The notes: a model not told the origin generated them from the letters alone. Shown: positions 1 through 8,901, counted from the first letter of the stretch. The stretch: 64,000 nt of DNA from Plastoroseomonas arctica (GCF_018128965.1 NZ_JAAEDH010000010.1:62001-126000), one strand, 5' to 3'. Numbers and translations are program-made.

Positions 1-128
1 GCACGCAGGTGTTCTCCGCGCTGGTGGTGATGGCGGTGATCTGCACGCTGGTCACCGCGCCGGTCACCCGTGCGCTGGTGCTGCGCGAGGAGACGCTGCC
101 TTCGGCGGTGGAGCGGCAGGAGGTCTGA
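1..128 (+). CDS. C-terminal fragment of a membrane transporter, possibly a cation:proton antiporter
   Basis: The window opens inside a reading frame that ends at a TGA at 126-128. The visible 41 residues begin with a hydrophobic stretch (FSALVVMAVICTLVTAPVTR), which looks like a last transmembrane helix, followed by a short charged tail. The pattern of a final helix ending in T-x-P resembles the end of the membrane domain of CPA-type sodium/proton exchangers. That assignment rests on one helix only. The gene converges on the XRE-cupin gene two bases away. Confidence 0.45.
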   Translation, partial: TQVFSALVVMAVICTLVTAPVTRALVLREETLPSAVERQEV

Positions 129-130
129 GG

Positions 131-820
131 TCAGGCCCTCGTCGGTCGCGCTCGCCGCGCAGGGGCCGGCGGCTCGGCCCCGTTGCGGTGGTGCGGCGTC
201 TCCGCCGCCTGCGCATCGGCGGTGACGATGACGAGGATCTCCGCCGGGTGCGGCGGCTGCGAGAGCACGACATGGGGCATGTGGCCGCTGAACAGCAGCG
301 CGTCGCCCGGCCCCAGCCGCACCTCACGGTGCGGGAAATTCACCACGACGCGGCCCTTGAGGGCGAAGATCATCTCCTGGCCGCGATGTTCGGCGGGCTT
401 GTAGCCGGGCGGCGCCTCGAATGGCGGGTGGTCCACGAATGCCTCGAACAGCCCGTGCGAGCGCGCCAGCGCGATGGCCTCGTAGCGATGGCCCGATGAC
501 TGCCCACGGCGATTGAACGGAGTCCGCTCCCCGCGCCGCACCAGCGTGATGTCGGGCGCCGCGTCATCCGCGCCGAACAGCGTGCCGATGCCGCAGCCGA
601 ACGCATCGGCGATCTTGAGGGCGGAGGCGATGGAGGGCACCGAGACGCCGCGCTCGACCTTCGAGAGGTAGGATTTCGTGAGGCCCGATCGGGTGGCGAG
701 CGCCTCAAGCGTGATGCCGTTGGCCTCGCGCAGGCGCTTCATGCGCCAGAAGGCATGCGGGTGGCCCGGGGCCTGAGGCGCGGCTTGCATGGCGCGATAG
801 ATGGCGGCTTGCACGATCAT
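131..820 (-). CDS. XRE-family transcriptional regulator with C-terminal cupin domain
   Basis: This is a 229-residue regulator. An N-terminal helix-turn-helix of the XRE/Cro type (LEALATRSGLTKSYLSKVER) is followed by a cupin_2 barrel containing GQEMIFALKGRVVV and the LGPGDALLFSGHMPHV turn. Proteins of this architecture bind an effector in the cupin and regulate a neighbouring metabolic or transport gene. An in-frame GTG at 883 would lengthen it, but it lies inside the divergent promoter region over a palindrome, so the ATG at 820 is preferred; 790 is also possible. It is divergent from a Bug-type binding protein, its most likely target. The Ala/Arg-rich C-terminal tail is probably disordered. 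Confidence 0.85.
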   Translation of the reverse strand: MIVQAAIYRAMQAAPQAPGHPHAFWRMKRLREANGITLEALATRSGLTKSYLSKVERGVSVPSIASALKIADAFGCGIGTLFGADDAAPDITLVRRGERTPFNRRGQSSGHRYEAIALARSHGLFEAFVDHPPFEAPPGYKPAEHRGQEMIFALKGRVVVNFPHREVRLGPGDALLFSGHMPHVVLSQPPHPAEILVIVTADAQAAETPHHRNGAEPPAPARRARPTRA

Positions 821-856
821 TGGCAAGCGGCCCGCGGCCGCGGGCGCCCGTTTTCC

Positions 857-892
857 TTGACACAAGCCGTATCGATAGGACACCGTGTGTCA
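857..892. promoter_or_regulatory. Candidate operator/promoter between the XRE-cupin and Bug genes
   Basis: The divergent region holds a TTGACA hexamer at 857-862 and a GACAC-CGT-GTGTC palindrome at 879-891. The GACAC half-site also occurs at 859-863. Repeated half-sites beside an autoregulated XRE gene suggest an operator. No convincing -10 box was found, so this is a candidate only. Confidence 0.35.
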
Positions 893-920
893 TCCAGGGA
901 TCGCATTGGAGACGCGCGGC

Positions 921-1910
921 ATGATGCGTGACATGTCCATCTCGAGGCGGGCCTGCATTGGCCTCGCCACCCTGATCCCGGGGCTCGCCGCGCCACCGGT
1001 ACGCGCCCAGGACTTCCCGGCGCGCGCCGTCCGCATCATCACGCCGCTCTCGGCAGGCAGCCAGGCCGACCTTCTCGCCCGCATGGTGGCGCAGAAGCTG
1101 GCGGAGACATGGGGCAGGCCCGTGGTGGTCGAGAACCACGCCGGCGGCGCCGGGCAGGTCGCCGGGCAGCTTCTGCTCCGCTCGCCGGCCGATGGGCACA
1201 CGCTGATGCTGCATTCGGACGGGCACGTCGTCAGCGCTGCGGTCTATGGCGAGCAGCTGGCCTACGACACGCTGCGAGACTTCGCCCGCGTGTCCCAGGT
1301 CGCGAGCAGCCCGAGCGTGCTGGTCGTCGGGCCTGGCCTCGGCATACGCTCGGTGGCGGCCCTCGTGGCGCTCGGCCGCTCGCGCGCCGGCGGGCTCAGC
1401 TTCGGCTCGGCCGGTGTCGGTGGCGGGCTCCACTTCACCGGCGAGATGTTCAAGCAGAGCACCGGCATCGAGGCGACGCACATCCCGTTCCGCGGCACGC
1501 CCGAGGCGTTGACCGAGACCATGGCCGGGCGGATCGATTTCACCTTCTCGTCCCTGCAGCCCGCCCTGCCGCTGATGGCGGCCGGGAACCTGCTGGCACT
1601 CGCGGTCAGCTCGCCGCAACGCTCGCCGGTGCTGCCGCAGCTGCCGACCGTCGCGGAGAGCGGCTACCCCGGCTTCGGCTATGATCTTTGGTGGGGCCTG
1701 TTTGCGCCGTCGCCGACGCCGGCGCCGATCCAGGACGGGATCAGCCGCGACGTGGCCCGGGTGCTCGCGCAGCCGGAGCTCCGCCAACGCCTGCTCGACC
1801 AGGGCATCGTGCCGGTGGGCAGCACGCCCGCCGCGTTCGATGCCTTCGTTCGCGCCGAAGTGCCGCGGCTGCGCGATGTGGCGCGCGTGGCGGGGATCCG
1901 ACCGGGCTGA
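921..1910 (+). CDS. Tripartite tricarboxylate transporter (Bug/TctC) family substrate-binding protein
   Basis: This is a 329-residue periplasmic solute-binding protein. A twin-Arg-like basic start (SISRRACIG), a hydrophobic core and an Ala-x-Ala cleavage site (VRAQD) form the export signal. The mature part has the Bug pattern: FPARAVRIITPLSAGSQAD, then GRPVVVENHAGGAGQVA, then IPFRGTPEALTETMAGRIDF. Such proteins bind carboxylates or similar small acids for TctAB-type transport or for sensing, but no tctA or tctB is present here. The ATG at 921 is chosen because GGAG lies nine bases upstream; an in-frame ATG at 885 lacks this. Substrate unknown. Confidence 0.9.
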   Translation: MMRDMSISRRACIGLATLIPGLAAPPVRAQDFPARAVRIITPLSAGSQADLLARMVAQKLAETWGRPVVVENHAGGAGQVAGQLLLRSPADGHTLMLHSDGHVVSAAVYGEQLAYDTLRDFARVSQVASSPSVLVVGPGLGIRSVAALVALGRSRAGGLSFGSAGVGGGLHFTGEMFKQSTGIEATHIPFRGTPEALTETMAGRIDFTFSSLQPALPLMAAGNLLALAVSSPQRSPVLPQLPTVAESGYPGFGYDLWWGLFAPSPTPAPIQDGISRDVARVLAQPELRQRLLDQGIVPVGSTPAAFDAFVRAEVPRLRDVARVAGIRPG

Positions 1911-2034
1911 TCGACGGACGCGCAGCAGACGCGACAATTCAGGCGGCCGGGCGCGATCGTCCCGCGACCGGAGGCGCGCATAAAGCCTCCATCAGCGAGC
2001 CCACACCGCTCGCGCCATCCAAAGGACGCCGACC

Positions 2035-2199
2035 ATGCGCACCATCACCCTCGCGGCCCTCGCCCTGACCCTGCTGGTTGCCGCGGTGCCGGCGCAGGCG
2101 GGCATCCGCACCGACAATGGCAGCCTGCAGAACCCCAACGCGATCACGGTGATCCAGGGTCAGGTCAGCCAGGTGGCCGCGGCGACCCCCGCCGGCTGA
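2035..2199 (+). CDS. Small secreted protein of unknown function (54 aa)
   Basis: A 54-residue frame starts with a textbook signal peptide (MRTITLAALALTLLVAAVPA, then QAG) and leaves a mature peptide of about 32 residues rich in Asn, Gln and Val. It has no cysteines and no recognisable domain. It lies between the Bug gene and the convergent queE gene. The signal peptide and codon use consistent with its neighbours are the only support; the function is not known. Confidence 0.6.
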   Translation: MRTITLAALALTLLVAAVPAQAGIRTDNGSLQNPNAITVIQGQVSQVAAATPAG

Positions 2200-2215
2200 G
2201 CGCCGCGGTCTCGGG

Positions 2216-2848
2216 TCAGCGGATCCCGAGCAGCTTGTGCGTCTGCAGGCTGAGTTGCCACCTTGGCCGCCGCAGGCACGTTTCGAGCGCCGCCTGGAGG
2301 TTTTCGCCGGCCGCCGGACCGTCCATGGGCTGGAGCGAAAAGCGCTTGAAGCGGAGTTGCTCGAGCGCCTCCAGCTCCATGCCTGCCTGCGGCACGACAA
2401 GCTTCAATTCATCGCCGTGGAGCAGCCGAAGCGGCGCCCCCGCCTTCGGGCTCACACAGACCCAGTCGATCCCGTCGGGTGCCGGCGCGATCGTGCCGTT
2501 CGTCTCAACCGCGATCTCGAAGCCGCGTTCATGGAACGCGGCGACGAGGGCATCGTCCAGTTGCAGCAGCGGTTCGCCGCCCGTGCAGACCACGAAGGGC
2601 GTTCCTCCGCCTGGCCAATGAGCCGCGACGGCATCGGCGAGCGTGCGCGCATCGGGGTAGCGGCCACCCATCGTCCCATCGGTGCCCACGAAGTCGGTGT
2701 CGCAGAAGCTGCAGACCGCCCCCGCCCTGTCCTCTTCGCGGCCGGACCAGAGGTTGCAGCCTGCGAAGCGGCAGAAGACAGCGGGCCTGCCCGCCTGCGC
2801 GCCTTCCCCCTGCAACGTGTAGAAGATCTCCTTGACCGCATAGCTCAT
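2216..2848 (-). CDS. queE: 7-carboxy-7-deazaguanine synthase QueE (radical SAM)
   Basis: This 210-residue enzyme converts 6-carboxytetrahydropterin to 7-carboxy-7-deazaguanine, the second dedicated step toward preQ0 and queuosine. The start (VKEIFYTLQGEGAQAGRPAV) is the QueE signature. The Fe-S ligand motif is the expanded form C31-x14-C46-x2-C49 rather than the usual radical-SAM CX3CX2C. This variant is known from Burkholderia-type QueE. CTGGEPLLQ and the VETNGT segment complete the SAM/substrate site. The start codon overlaps the queD stop by four bases (ATGA), so the two genes are translationally coupled. QueC and GCH1 are not in the window. Confidence 0.95.
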   Translation of the reverse strand: MSYAVKEIFYTLQGEGAQAGRPAVFCRFAGCNLWSGREEDRAGAVCSFCDTDFVGTDGTMGGRYPDARTLADAVAAHWPGGGTPFVVCTGGEPLLQLDDALVAAFHERGFEIAVETNGTIAPAPDGIDWVCVSPKAGAPLRLLHGDELKLVVPQAGMELEALEQLRFKRFSLQPMDGPAAGENLQAALETCLRRPRWQLSLQTHKLLGIR

Positions 2849-3417
2849 CGCAGCGCGTCGCCGTGGAGGTTCGCGGCGGCGGGAGCCAGCGCGTCGAGAT
2901 CGCTGATGCTCATGTCGGCACGCGTCCACCACGGATTCTCCAGCAGCGGTCTGGGCAGCGCGGCCGCGGGGTCTCCGTCGAAGGTCACCCTGTTGGTTGG
3001 CGTCTCGTCCACGCTGATCGACGCACAGACCAGAAGCCCGCCATCGGCCGCGAGGAACGCGTTGAGCTTCGCCATCATGCACGCGGCCAGAACCTCCGTC
3101 GTAGGATCGCCCGGCGTCACGAGAATGCGCGCAAGGCGATGCGGCTCCCGCGCGGCGAACCAATCGAGCAGCGGGTCGTCGGCGGAGAGGTGGAGCGAGT
3201 GATCGACATGCTCATCGATCCAACGGTGCCACGTGCCCTTCGCGCGCTCGAACAACACGACCATGTTTGCGGCGCCGTCCAGATGCGTTGGGGAGACGGC
3301 GCGCAGCGTCACGGTGACGATTTCGTTGTGCCCGTGCGGGATCGCGCATTGTTCGGACAGGCCCGCGATCAGCCGGTGTGCCATCGCGTATCGACGACTG
3401 AAGACGAGGCTGAACAT
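2845..3417 (-). CDS. queD: 6-carboxy-5,6,7,8-tetrahydropterin synthase QueD
   Basis: This 190-residue enzyme of the PTPS family makes 6-carboxytetrahydropterin from dihydroneopterin triphosphate, just ahead of QueE. The zinc ligands H14 (in MAHRL) and H28/H30 (in PHGHN), and the nucleophile C24, are all visible; DHSLHL and the SVDET glutamate segment follow. The frame is open further upstream (ATG at 3450), but the ATG at 3417 has AGGAAA seven bases ahead and starts exactly at the family core, so it is preferred. The protein is somewhat longer than E. coli QueD because of an extended C-terminus. Confidence 0.93.
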   Translation of the reverse strand: MFSLVFSRRYAMAHRLIAGLSEQCAIPHGHNEIVTVTLRAVSPTHLDGAANMVVLFERAKGTWHRWIDEHVDHSLHLSADDPLLDWFAAREPHRLARILVTPGDPTTEVLAACMMAKLNAFLAADGGLLVCASISVDETPTNRVTFDGDPAAALPRPLLENPWWTRADMSISDLDALAPAAANLHGDALR

Positions 3418-3930
3418 CTGCCGCTTTCCTGGTCTGGGACTGGCGTTCATCGGCCGCGACGTGTCCCGGGCTTGCCGTCGGCGAGGTGCCGAAGCCGCCT
3501 TCGATAGGCCCGCGCCGCGCCGAATGCCAGGAACAGAAGATTGCGGGGACGAGGCAGCAATGGGAACCGCGAACAATCCGGCTGGCATCGGAATGCTCAA
3601 AAGGTGCCGTTCGGTGCCTCGTCAAAGCACCTGGAATTCGGGTCATTTCCAAAGGCGAGTACGCGCCGAGGTTCTATAAGACCGTGCACGTCACTCACAA
3701 CGAGGTAGCCGCCGACGCAATACTGAAATCACATTGATCCGCCTTACCTACCCTCGCGTGTTCAAACGCGTCTTCGACCCGCGTTCGCTGTGACCAAAAG
3801 GCAGCACACGAGCGTGAGACGGCAGCGATGCGGGGAACCTCGATTGAGCGCCATCAGCGAGCTACCTGCATCAAGCGTTGGCCCCTCCATTTTCAAGCAT
3901 GGCGGGTCGGGAGGGCCAACGGCCTATCGT
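3418..3930. other. Intergenic region without a recognised gene
   Basis: These 513 bases lie upstream of queD and downstream of the acyl-CoA synthetase gene. Short open frames on both strands have no start signal or recognisable sequence. The stretch around 3650-3800 looks more AT-rich than its surroundings. No preQ1-like aptamer could be recognised by eye. Confidence 0.5.
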
Positions 3931-6000
3931 TCACCGCAGCACTGCAAGACCATCCGCCGCCCGAACGCCATGGCCGTCGGGCAGCACAAAGAGGGGATTG
4001 ATCTCAGCCTCAAGCAGCCGCTCGCCCGCAGCACCTGCCATGGCGGCGAAGGACATGATCGCATCGACCAGCGCCGGGACATCGGCCGCCGGAGCACCGC
4101 GGTAGCCGCGCAGCAGCCGCGCTGCCTTCAACTCCCCCACCATCGCTTCGGCATCGGTACGGGCGATCGGCAGCAAGCGCAGCGTCGTGTCCTGGAACAG
4201 CTCCGCCGCGACGCCGCCCGAGCCCAGCAGGATCACGGGGCCGAGTTGCGGATCGCGGTGAAACCCCAGGATCATCTCCACCCCGCCACGGATGCGCTCC
4301 TGCACCAGGAACCCTTCGGGAGCGGGCGCCCCGGAAGCCTTCAGCCGCTCCAGCATCGTGGCGCAGGCCTGAGGGACCTGCTCGGCCGACAAGCCCACCT
4401 TCACGCCGCCAAGGTCGCTTTTGTGCGCGATGTCGCGGGAGAGGATCTTCAGCACCACCTCTCCGCCGAGCTGACGCGCCGCTGCTTCGGCAGCATTCGC
4501 ATCCCCCGCCACATGCTCGCGTGTCACCGGCACGCCGAAGCGCGCGAAGAGCGCCTTGCTCTCGGCTTCGTTCAGGTTCCCCGATGGCAGCCCCGCCAGC
4601 ACCGCGGGATCGAATTCCACCGGCGCCGCGACCTCGGGCAGAACGGCGCGGCGGAGCGCGCGCAGCACCGACGCACAGCTCTCCGGTGTCGCGAAGGCCG
4701 GGATCGACTTGCCGTTCAGGAGCCGCACGATGTGCGGCGCGTGTGGGCTGACATAGGCCAGCACCGGCTTGTCGCTGAGCGCCTGGCATTCCTCGATGGC
4801 GCCCGCGACGATGTCGGGCGTGGCGAGCGCGGAGGAGCCGATCACCACCACCACGGCATCGTAGCCCGGGCTGTCCAGCAGCGCGGCGATGGACCCGCGG
4901 AACAGGTCCGTGCGCAGCCCGGCCAGCGTCACGTCCACCGGGTTCCGCCCGATGGCCGACGGGTCCTCGTTCAGCAGCGTTGCCAGCCGGTCCGTCGTCA
5001 CCGCGTCGGGTGCGGGCACCTCGATCCCGGCGAGCCCGCAATTATCGGCCAGCAGCGTCCCGGCCCCGCCCGTCGAGGTGAGGATCGCGACCCTGTTCCC
5101 GTGCATGCGCCGCCCGGCGACCAGTGCGGCGGGGATGTCGAGCAGGTCGTTGAAGGTCTCGGCGCGGATCACGCCGAACTGGCGGAACAGCGCGTCATAG
5201 ACGCGGTCCGCGCCGGCCAGCGCGCCGGTGTGGGAGGTCGCGGCGCGCGCGCCGGATTCCGAACGCCCGACCTTGTAGACCACGATGGGCTTGCCCAGTT
5301 CCGCCGCACGGCGCGCGGCGCGCTTGAACGCCTCCGGCCGCCGCAGACCCTCCATGTAGACCGCGATCACGTCCGTCGCTTCGTCCTCGACCAGCTCCGC
5401 GATCAGGTCGCTACTGTCGAGATCGGCCTCATTGCCCGTCGAGACGAGTTTGGCGAAGCCGATGCCCCGGTCCGCGGCGCGCGAGAGCAGCGAGCCCAGG
5501 ATGCCGCCGCTCTGCGATACGACAGAGATGCGGCCGGCCGGCAGGTCCGCCACCTCCAGCGCACCGGTTGCCGAGAGCATGATGCCGTCGGTCAGGTTCA
5601 CGAGGCCAATGGTGTTCGGCCCCAGCAGGCGCATCGCACCGGCCGCTTCCTTCAATGCCTCCTGGCGCCGCGCGCCATCCTCGTTCGCCTCGCCGTAACC
5701 GCTGGCGAGCACGATGGCCGCCTGGCACCCCTTGGCCGCGAGGTCGCGCACCGCGGCTTCCGCGCGATCTGGCCCGAGCAGCACGATGGCGGCATCCGGC
5801 GCGCCAGGCAGCGACGCCACGTCGCGGTAGCAGGGCAGGCCGGCGATCATCTCCACGCGCGGATTGACCGGCCAGATCGCGCCGGAGAAGCCGTATTTCT
5901 GCAGGTAGCCGACCGGCCGCCCGGTCATCTTGCCGGCATCGGCGGAGGCGCCGATCACGGCGACGCTGCGCGGGCGCAGCAGGGCCCCAATCGCGCTCAT
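3931..6000 (-). CDS. Acyl-CoA synthetase, NDP-forming (acetate-CoA ligase/feruloyl-CoA synthetase type)
   Basis: This 689-residue enzyme thioesterifies an organic acid with CoA and ATP. Domain order: an N-terminal CoA-binding Rossmann domain (PRSVAVIGASADAGKMTGRP), succinyl-CoA-synthetase-like flavodoxin domains carrying SVVSQSGGILG and the phospho-histidine loop TSHTGALAGAD, then a C-terminal ATP-grasp domain (GGEVVLKILSRDIAHKSDLG to AEINPLFVLPDGHGV). Length and order match single-chain ADP-forming synthetases. Its ATG overlaps the enoyl-CoA hydratase stop by four bases, implying joint activation and hydration of an acyl chain such as an aromatic acid. Substrate not determinable. Confidence 0.92.
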   Translation of the reverse strand: MSAIGALLRPRSVAVIGASADAGKMTGRPVGYLQKYGFSGAIWPVNPRVEMIAGLPCYRDVASLPGAPDAAIVLLGPDRAEAAVRDLAAKGCQAAIVLASGYGEANEDGARRQEALKEAAGAMRLLGPNTIGLVNLTDGIMLSATGALEVADLPAGRISVVSQSGGILGSLLSRAADRGIGFAKLVSTGNEADLDSSDLIAELVEDEATDVIAVYMEGLRRPEAFKRAARRAAELGKPIVVYKVGRSESGARAATSHTGALAGADRVYDALFRQFGVIRAETFNDLLDIPAALVAGRRMHGNRVAILTSTGGAGTLLADNCGLAGIEVPAPDAVTTDRLATLLNEDPSAIGRNPVDVTLAGLRTDLFRGSIAALLDSPGYDAVVVVIGSSALATPDIVAGAIEECQALSDKPVLAYVSPHAPHIVRLLNGKSIPAFATPESCASVLRALRRAVLPEVAAPVEFDPAVLAGLPSGNLNEAESKALFARFGVPVTREHVAGDANAAEAAARQLGGEVVLKILSRDIAHKSDLGGVKVGLSAEQVPQACATMLERLKASGAPAPEGFLVQERIRGGVEMILGFHRDPQLGPVILLGSGGVAAELFQDTTLRLLPIARTDAEAMVGELKAARLLRGYRGAPAADVPALVDAIMSFAAMAGAAGERLLEAEINPLFVLPDGHGVRAADGLAVLR

Positions 6001-6824
6001 GCGGTGACTCCCTTCGCGCCACGCCGTTGGGCAACGCCCTCGAGGAAGGACGCGACCGACTCCTGATGCTCGCGGGAGGAGTAGCAGATGGCCTGCGCCT
6101 GGCTGCCCAGGTCGAAGACCTGGTCCACCGTGAGCTCGAAGGTCTGGTCGAGGATCTTCTTGCTCAGAGCGATCGCTGCCGGCGCCGCCTTGCCGAGCTC
6201 CGCGGCCCAGGCGCAGGCATCGGCCAGCAGCGCGTCCGCGCTCGTCACGCGGTCGATCATGCCCAGGCGCAGCGCCTCCTCCGGCTCCACGGTGCGGCCG
6301 GAGAAGATCAGCTCCTTCGCGCGCGAGAGGCCGACGCGACGGGGCAGGAAATACATGCCCCCGCCATCGGGGATGAGGCCGCGCAGGATGTAGGTCATCG
6401 CGAAGCGCGCGGCGTCGGAGGCGACGATGAAGTCGCAGCAGAGTGCCACATCGCAACCCAGGCCCGTCGCCGCCCCGTTGACGGCGGCGATGGTGGGCTT
6501 GGGCAGGGCGTGCAGCAGGGAAATGGCGTGATGCGTGCGCTGCTGCCGGCGCCAGCCGTTCAGCGCGACCTCGCCGGGTGGCACCGACAGCCGCGCCTGC
6601 ATGGATTTCACGTCGCCACCGGCGCAGAAGCCCTTGCCGGCACCGGTGACGACCAGAGCCTTGATGGAATCCGTGCGCGCCACGCGGTCCAGCGCGGCCA
6701 TGAGGTCGGCGCGCATCTCGTCATCGATGGCATTGCGCGCGGCGGGTCGGTTGAGCGTCAACACGGCCACCGGACCGTCGGCCTGCAGCAGGATGGCGTC
6801 GGTCGGCTGGGAAGTCTCGGTCAT
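5997..6824 (-). CDS. Enoyl-CoA hydratase/isomerase (crotonase) family protein
   Basis: This is a 275-residue crotonase fold enzyme. The oxyanion-hole segments GAGKGFCAGGDVKSM and AAVNGAATGLGCDVALCCDF are intact. The second catalytic region reads LIPDGGGMYFLPRRVG, with Asp where many hydratases have Glu, a pattern shared with PaaG-like isomerases and some hydratases. It is the first gene of a tightly packed pair with the acyl-CoA synthetase (four-base overlap). The Bug gene upstream probably belongs to the same transcript. The start is at 6824, with a GAGGA element nearby. Confidence 0.92.
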   Translation of the reverse strand: MTETSQPTDAILLQADGPVAVLTLNRPAARNAIDDEMRADLMAALDRVARTDSIKALVVTGAGKGFCAGGDVKSMQARLSVPPGEVALNGWRRQQRTHHAISLLHALPKPTIAAVNGAATGLGCDVALCCDFIVASDAARFAMTYILRGLIPDGGGMYFLPRRVGLSRAKELIFSGRTVEPEEALRLGMIDRVTSADALLADACAWAAELGKAAPAAIALSKKILDQTFELTVDQVFDLGSQAQAICYSSREHQESVASFLEGVAQRRGAKGVTA

Positions 6825-6855
6825 GGCGTTTGTCCTCGATGAGTTGCGGTGCAGG

Positions 6856-7833
6856 TCATTCGGCGCGGATGTTCGTGCGGGTGACGACCTGCTGCCAGCG
6901 CGCGCGGTCCTCGGCGATGTAGCGGCCGAAGTCCGCCGGCTGCGGGCTGGGCTCGACCTCGGCACCTTCCTCCGCCAGGCGGCGCTGCACGGACCCATCC
7001 GCAAGCGTCGCGGCGAGTGCCGCGTGCAGCGTCGCGATGCGATCGGGCGGCGTGCCGGCAGGGGCGAGCAGGCCGTACCAGGTGGCCGAGAGGATGTCCG
7101 GGAAGCCCGCCTCTGCCGTGGTCGGCACGTCCGGCAGGATGGCCAGGCGCCGAGGCGAAGCGACGGCGAGCGCGCGCAGCGTGCCTGCGGCGATGTGCGG
7201 CAGGAAAGGAGCCGCGGCGTTGGTGATGACCTGCACGCGCCCGGCGATCACGTCCGTCATCGCGGGGCCGGTGCCGCGATAGGGAACATGGTCCATCTCC
7301 GCGCCGAAGACCTGGGCCATCAGCGCGCCGAGCAGGTGGCCCGTTGTGCCCACGCCGGGGCTTGCGTAGGACACGGGCGTGCCGCCGCTGCGTGCCAGGC
7401 CCCGCAGTTCGGCCAGCGTCGTCGCTGCCACGCGCGGGTTGACCGCGATCACCGCGGGGGCGGCGCCGATGAAGCCGATGGGGGCGAAGTCGCGGATGAT
7501 GTCGTAGGGGACGCGCGGCTGCACCAGGGAGCTGATGAGGAAGCTGCCGCTGCCGCCGAGCAGGAAGGTGTAGCCATCCTTTGGGGCGCGAGCGACGGCT
7601 TCGCTGCCGATCACGCCGCCGGCGCCGCCGCGATTCTCCACGATCACGGACTGGCCGAGGCGGGTGCCCATGCCTTCGGCGATCATACGGCCGACGATGT
7701 CGTTGCTGCCGCCGGCGGTGAAGGGAATGACCATGCGCAGCGGACGATCGGGGAAGGTCGCCTGCGCCGCGGCCCGGCGGGCGGGCGGCACGCAAAGGGC
7801 CGGGATGAGAGCCAGGGCGGTGCGGCGGCGCAT
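6856..7833 (-). CDS. Tripartite tricarboxylate transporter (Bug/TctC) family substrate-binding protein
   Basis: This is a 325-residue exported solute-binding protein. The signal peptide is MRRRTALALIPALCVPPARR with cleavage near AAAQA. Bug hallmarks follow: LRMVIPFTAGGSNDIVGRMI, QSVIVENRGGAGGVIGSEAV and MDHVPYRGTGPAMTDVIAGR. GGAGAG stands nine bases before the ATG. It leads an operon with the crotonase and acyl-CoA synthetase, so its ligand may be the acid that the synthetase activates. That link is an inference from gene order. Confidence 0.92.
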   Translation of the reverse strand: MRRRTALALIPALCVPPARRAAAQATFPDRPLRMVIPFTAGGSNDIVGRMIAEGMGTRLGQSVIVENRGGAGGVIGSEAVARAPKDGYTFLLGGSGSFLISSLVQPRVPYDIIRDFAPIGFIGAAPAVIAVNPRVAATTLAELRGLARSGGTPVSYASPGVGTTGHLLGALMAQVFGAEMDHVPYRGTGPAMTDVIAGRVQVITNAAAPFLPHIAAGTLRALAVASPRRLAILPDVPTTAEAGFPDILSATWYGLLAPAGTPPDRIATLHAALAATLADGSVQRRLAEEGAEVEPSPQPADFGRYIAEDRARWQQVVTRTNIRAE

Positions 7834-7968
7834 GTTCGCGTTCTCTCCAGATTTGCTTGTCGCGGCCGTTCGGCGGACCGCGTGATGGCGTCACCTGCCA
7901 CCAGGCAGGGCGACCCGGTAAGCCCAAGAGTTTCTGGCCGCACCCCAACGCCGTGTTAGGGTAAACCC

Positions 7969-8901
7969 ATGCCGCGCAGCGTCCTTCCGCTCGAGAGCCT
8001 CTGGGTCTTCCACCTCATCGCGGAGACCGGGAGCATCACGGGTGCGGCCGCGGCGATGAAGGTGACGCAGCCGGCCGTGAGTCGGCGTGTGCGGGAGCTG
8101 GAGGCGGAGCTCGGCTGCGCCCTGGTGCGGCGCAGTTCCAACGCTCTGCGCCTGACGGAGGCCGGCGAGCGCTTCGCGCGCGACCTGCGCGACGGCTTCG
8201 CCACGCTGGAGGCGGCGACACGGACCGTGCGTGCGCAGGACGCGCCGCTGCGCATCCGCGCCTACACGACATGGGCGCTGCGCTGGCTGATCCCGCGCCT
8301 GCCGGCCTTCGCGAAGGAGCACCCGGGCATTGAGGTGGAGGTCTCGACCTCGATTTCGCCGATCGACCTGGCGCGCGAAGGTCTGGACGCCGCGATCCGG
8401 ACCGCGCCGATTAACAATCCGCCCGCGCCGGCTGCGCGCCGCCTGCAGCCGGTCCGCATCGCGCCCTTCGCAGCACCGGCACTGGCGAAGGGCTGGAAGC
8501 GGGGTGCGGCCCTGCCGGGGCGCCTTCTCGGCAGCACGGTGCGCGCCGATGACTGGCGCCTCTGGCACCAGCATGCGGGCATGGCTGCGGGAGCGGCGCC
8601 GCTGCTCTTCGAAAGCACGACCCTGGCCATCCAGGCCGCGCTTGAGGGGCTGGGCACGGTCATCTGCCCGCCGGTCTTCGTGCAGGAGGAGGTGCGGGCG
8701 GGACGGCTGAAGGCACTCGCCGGCGAAGGCGTGCTGGCGGGCGACTGCTACTGGTTGATCCTGCCGCAGGGCCGGATCGTGCCCGCCCTGCAGATCTTCG
8801 CCGAGTGGCTGTCACGTGAGGCCATCGTTGAACCCGGCGCGGCGTCCGCGCCGCTGCGCCAAAGGAAGACAGTGGGCTCCGGGCGCCGCCGCGCCGGCTG
8901 A
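7969..8901 (+). CDS. LysR-family transcriptional regulator (GcvA-like)
   Basis: This is a 310-residue regulator. The winged helix-turn-helix lies at about residues 12-65 (TGSITGAAAAMKVTQPAVSR), followed by a linker helix and a periplasmic-binding-like effector domain (IRAYTTWALRWLIPRLPAFA, PIDLAREGLDAAIRTAP) of the GcvA subtype. It is transcribed divergently from the Bug/crotonase/acyl-CoA synthetase operon across 135 bases. A CCTGCC-ACCA-GGCAGG inverted repeat lies at 7894-7909 in that space. Control of the divergent operon is the likely role. A run of basic and Ala/Gly residues ends the protein. Confidence 0.92.
   Translation: MPRSVLPLESLWVFHLIAETGSITGAAAAMKVTQPAVSRRVRELEAELGCALVRRSSNALRLTEAGERFARDLRDGFATLEAATRTVRAQDAPLRIRAYTTWALRWLIPRLPAFAKEHPGIEVEVSTSISPIDLAREGLDAAIRTAPINNPPAPAARRLQPVRIAPFAAPALAKGWKRGAALPGRLLGSTVRADDWRLWHQHAGMAAGAAPLLFESTTLAIQAALEGLGTVICPPVFVQEEVRAGRLKALAGEGVLAGDCYWLILPQGRIVPALQIFAEWLSREAIVEPGAASAPLRQRKTVGSGRRRAG

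Noticed and set aside
3450-3600. Longer N-terminal start for QueD
   Set aside because: The extension is Arg/Ser/Pro-rich and unlike the family; a good ribosome site favours 3417.
3790-6066. A 758-residue plus-strand open frame
   Set aside because: It is antisense to the acyl-CoA synthetase; its His/Arg/Gln-rich composition is the shadow of a high-GC gene.
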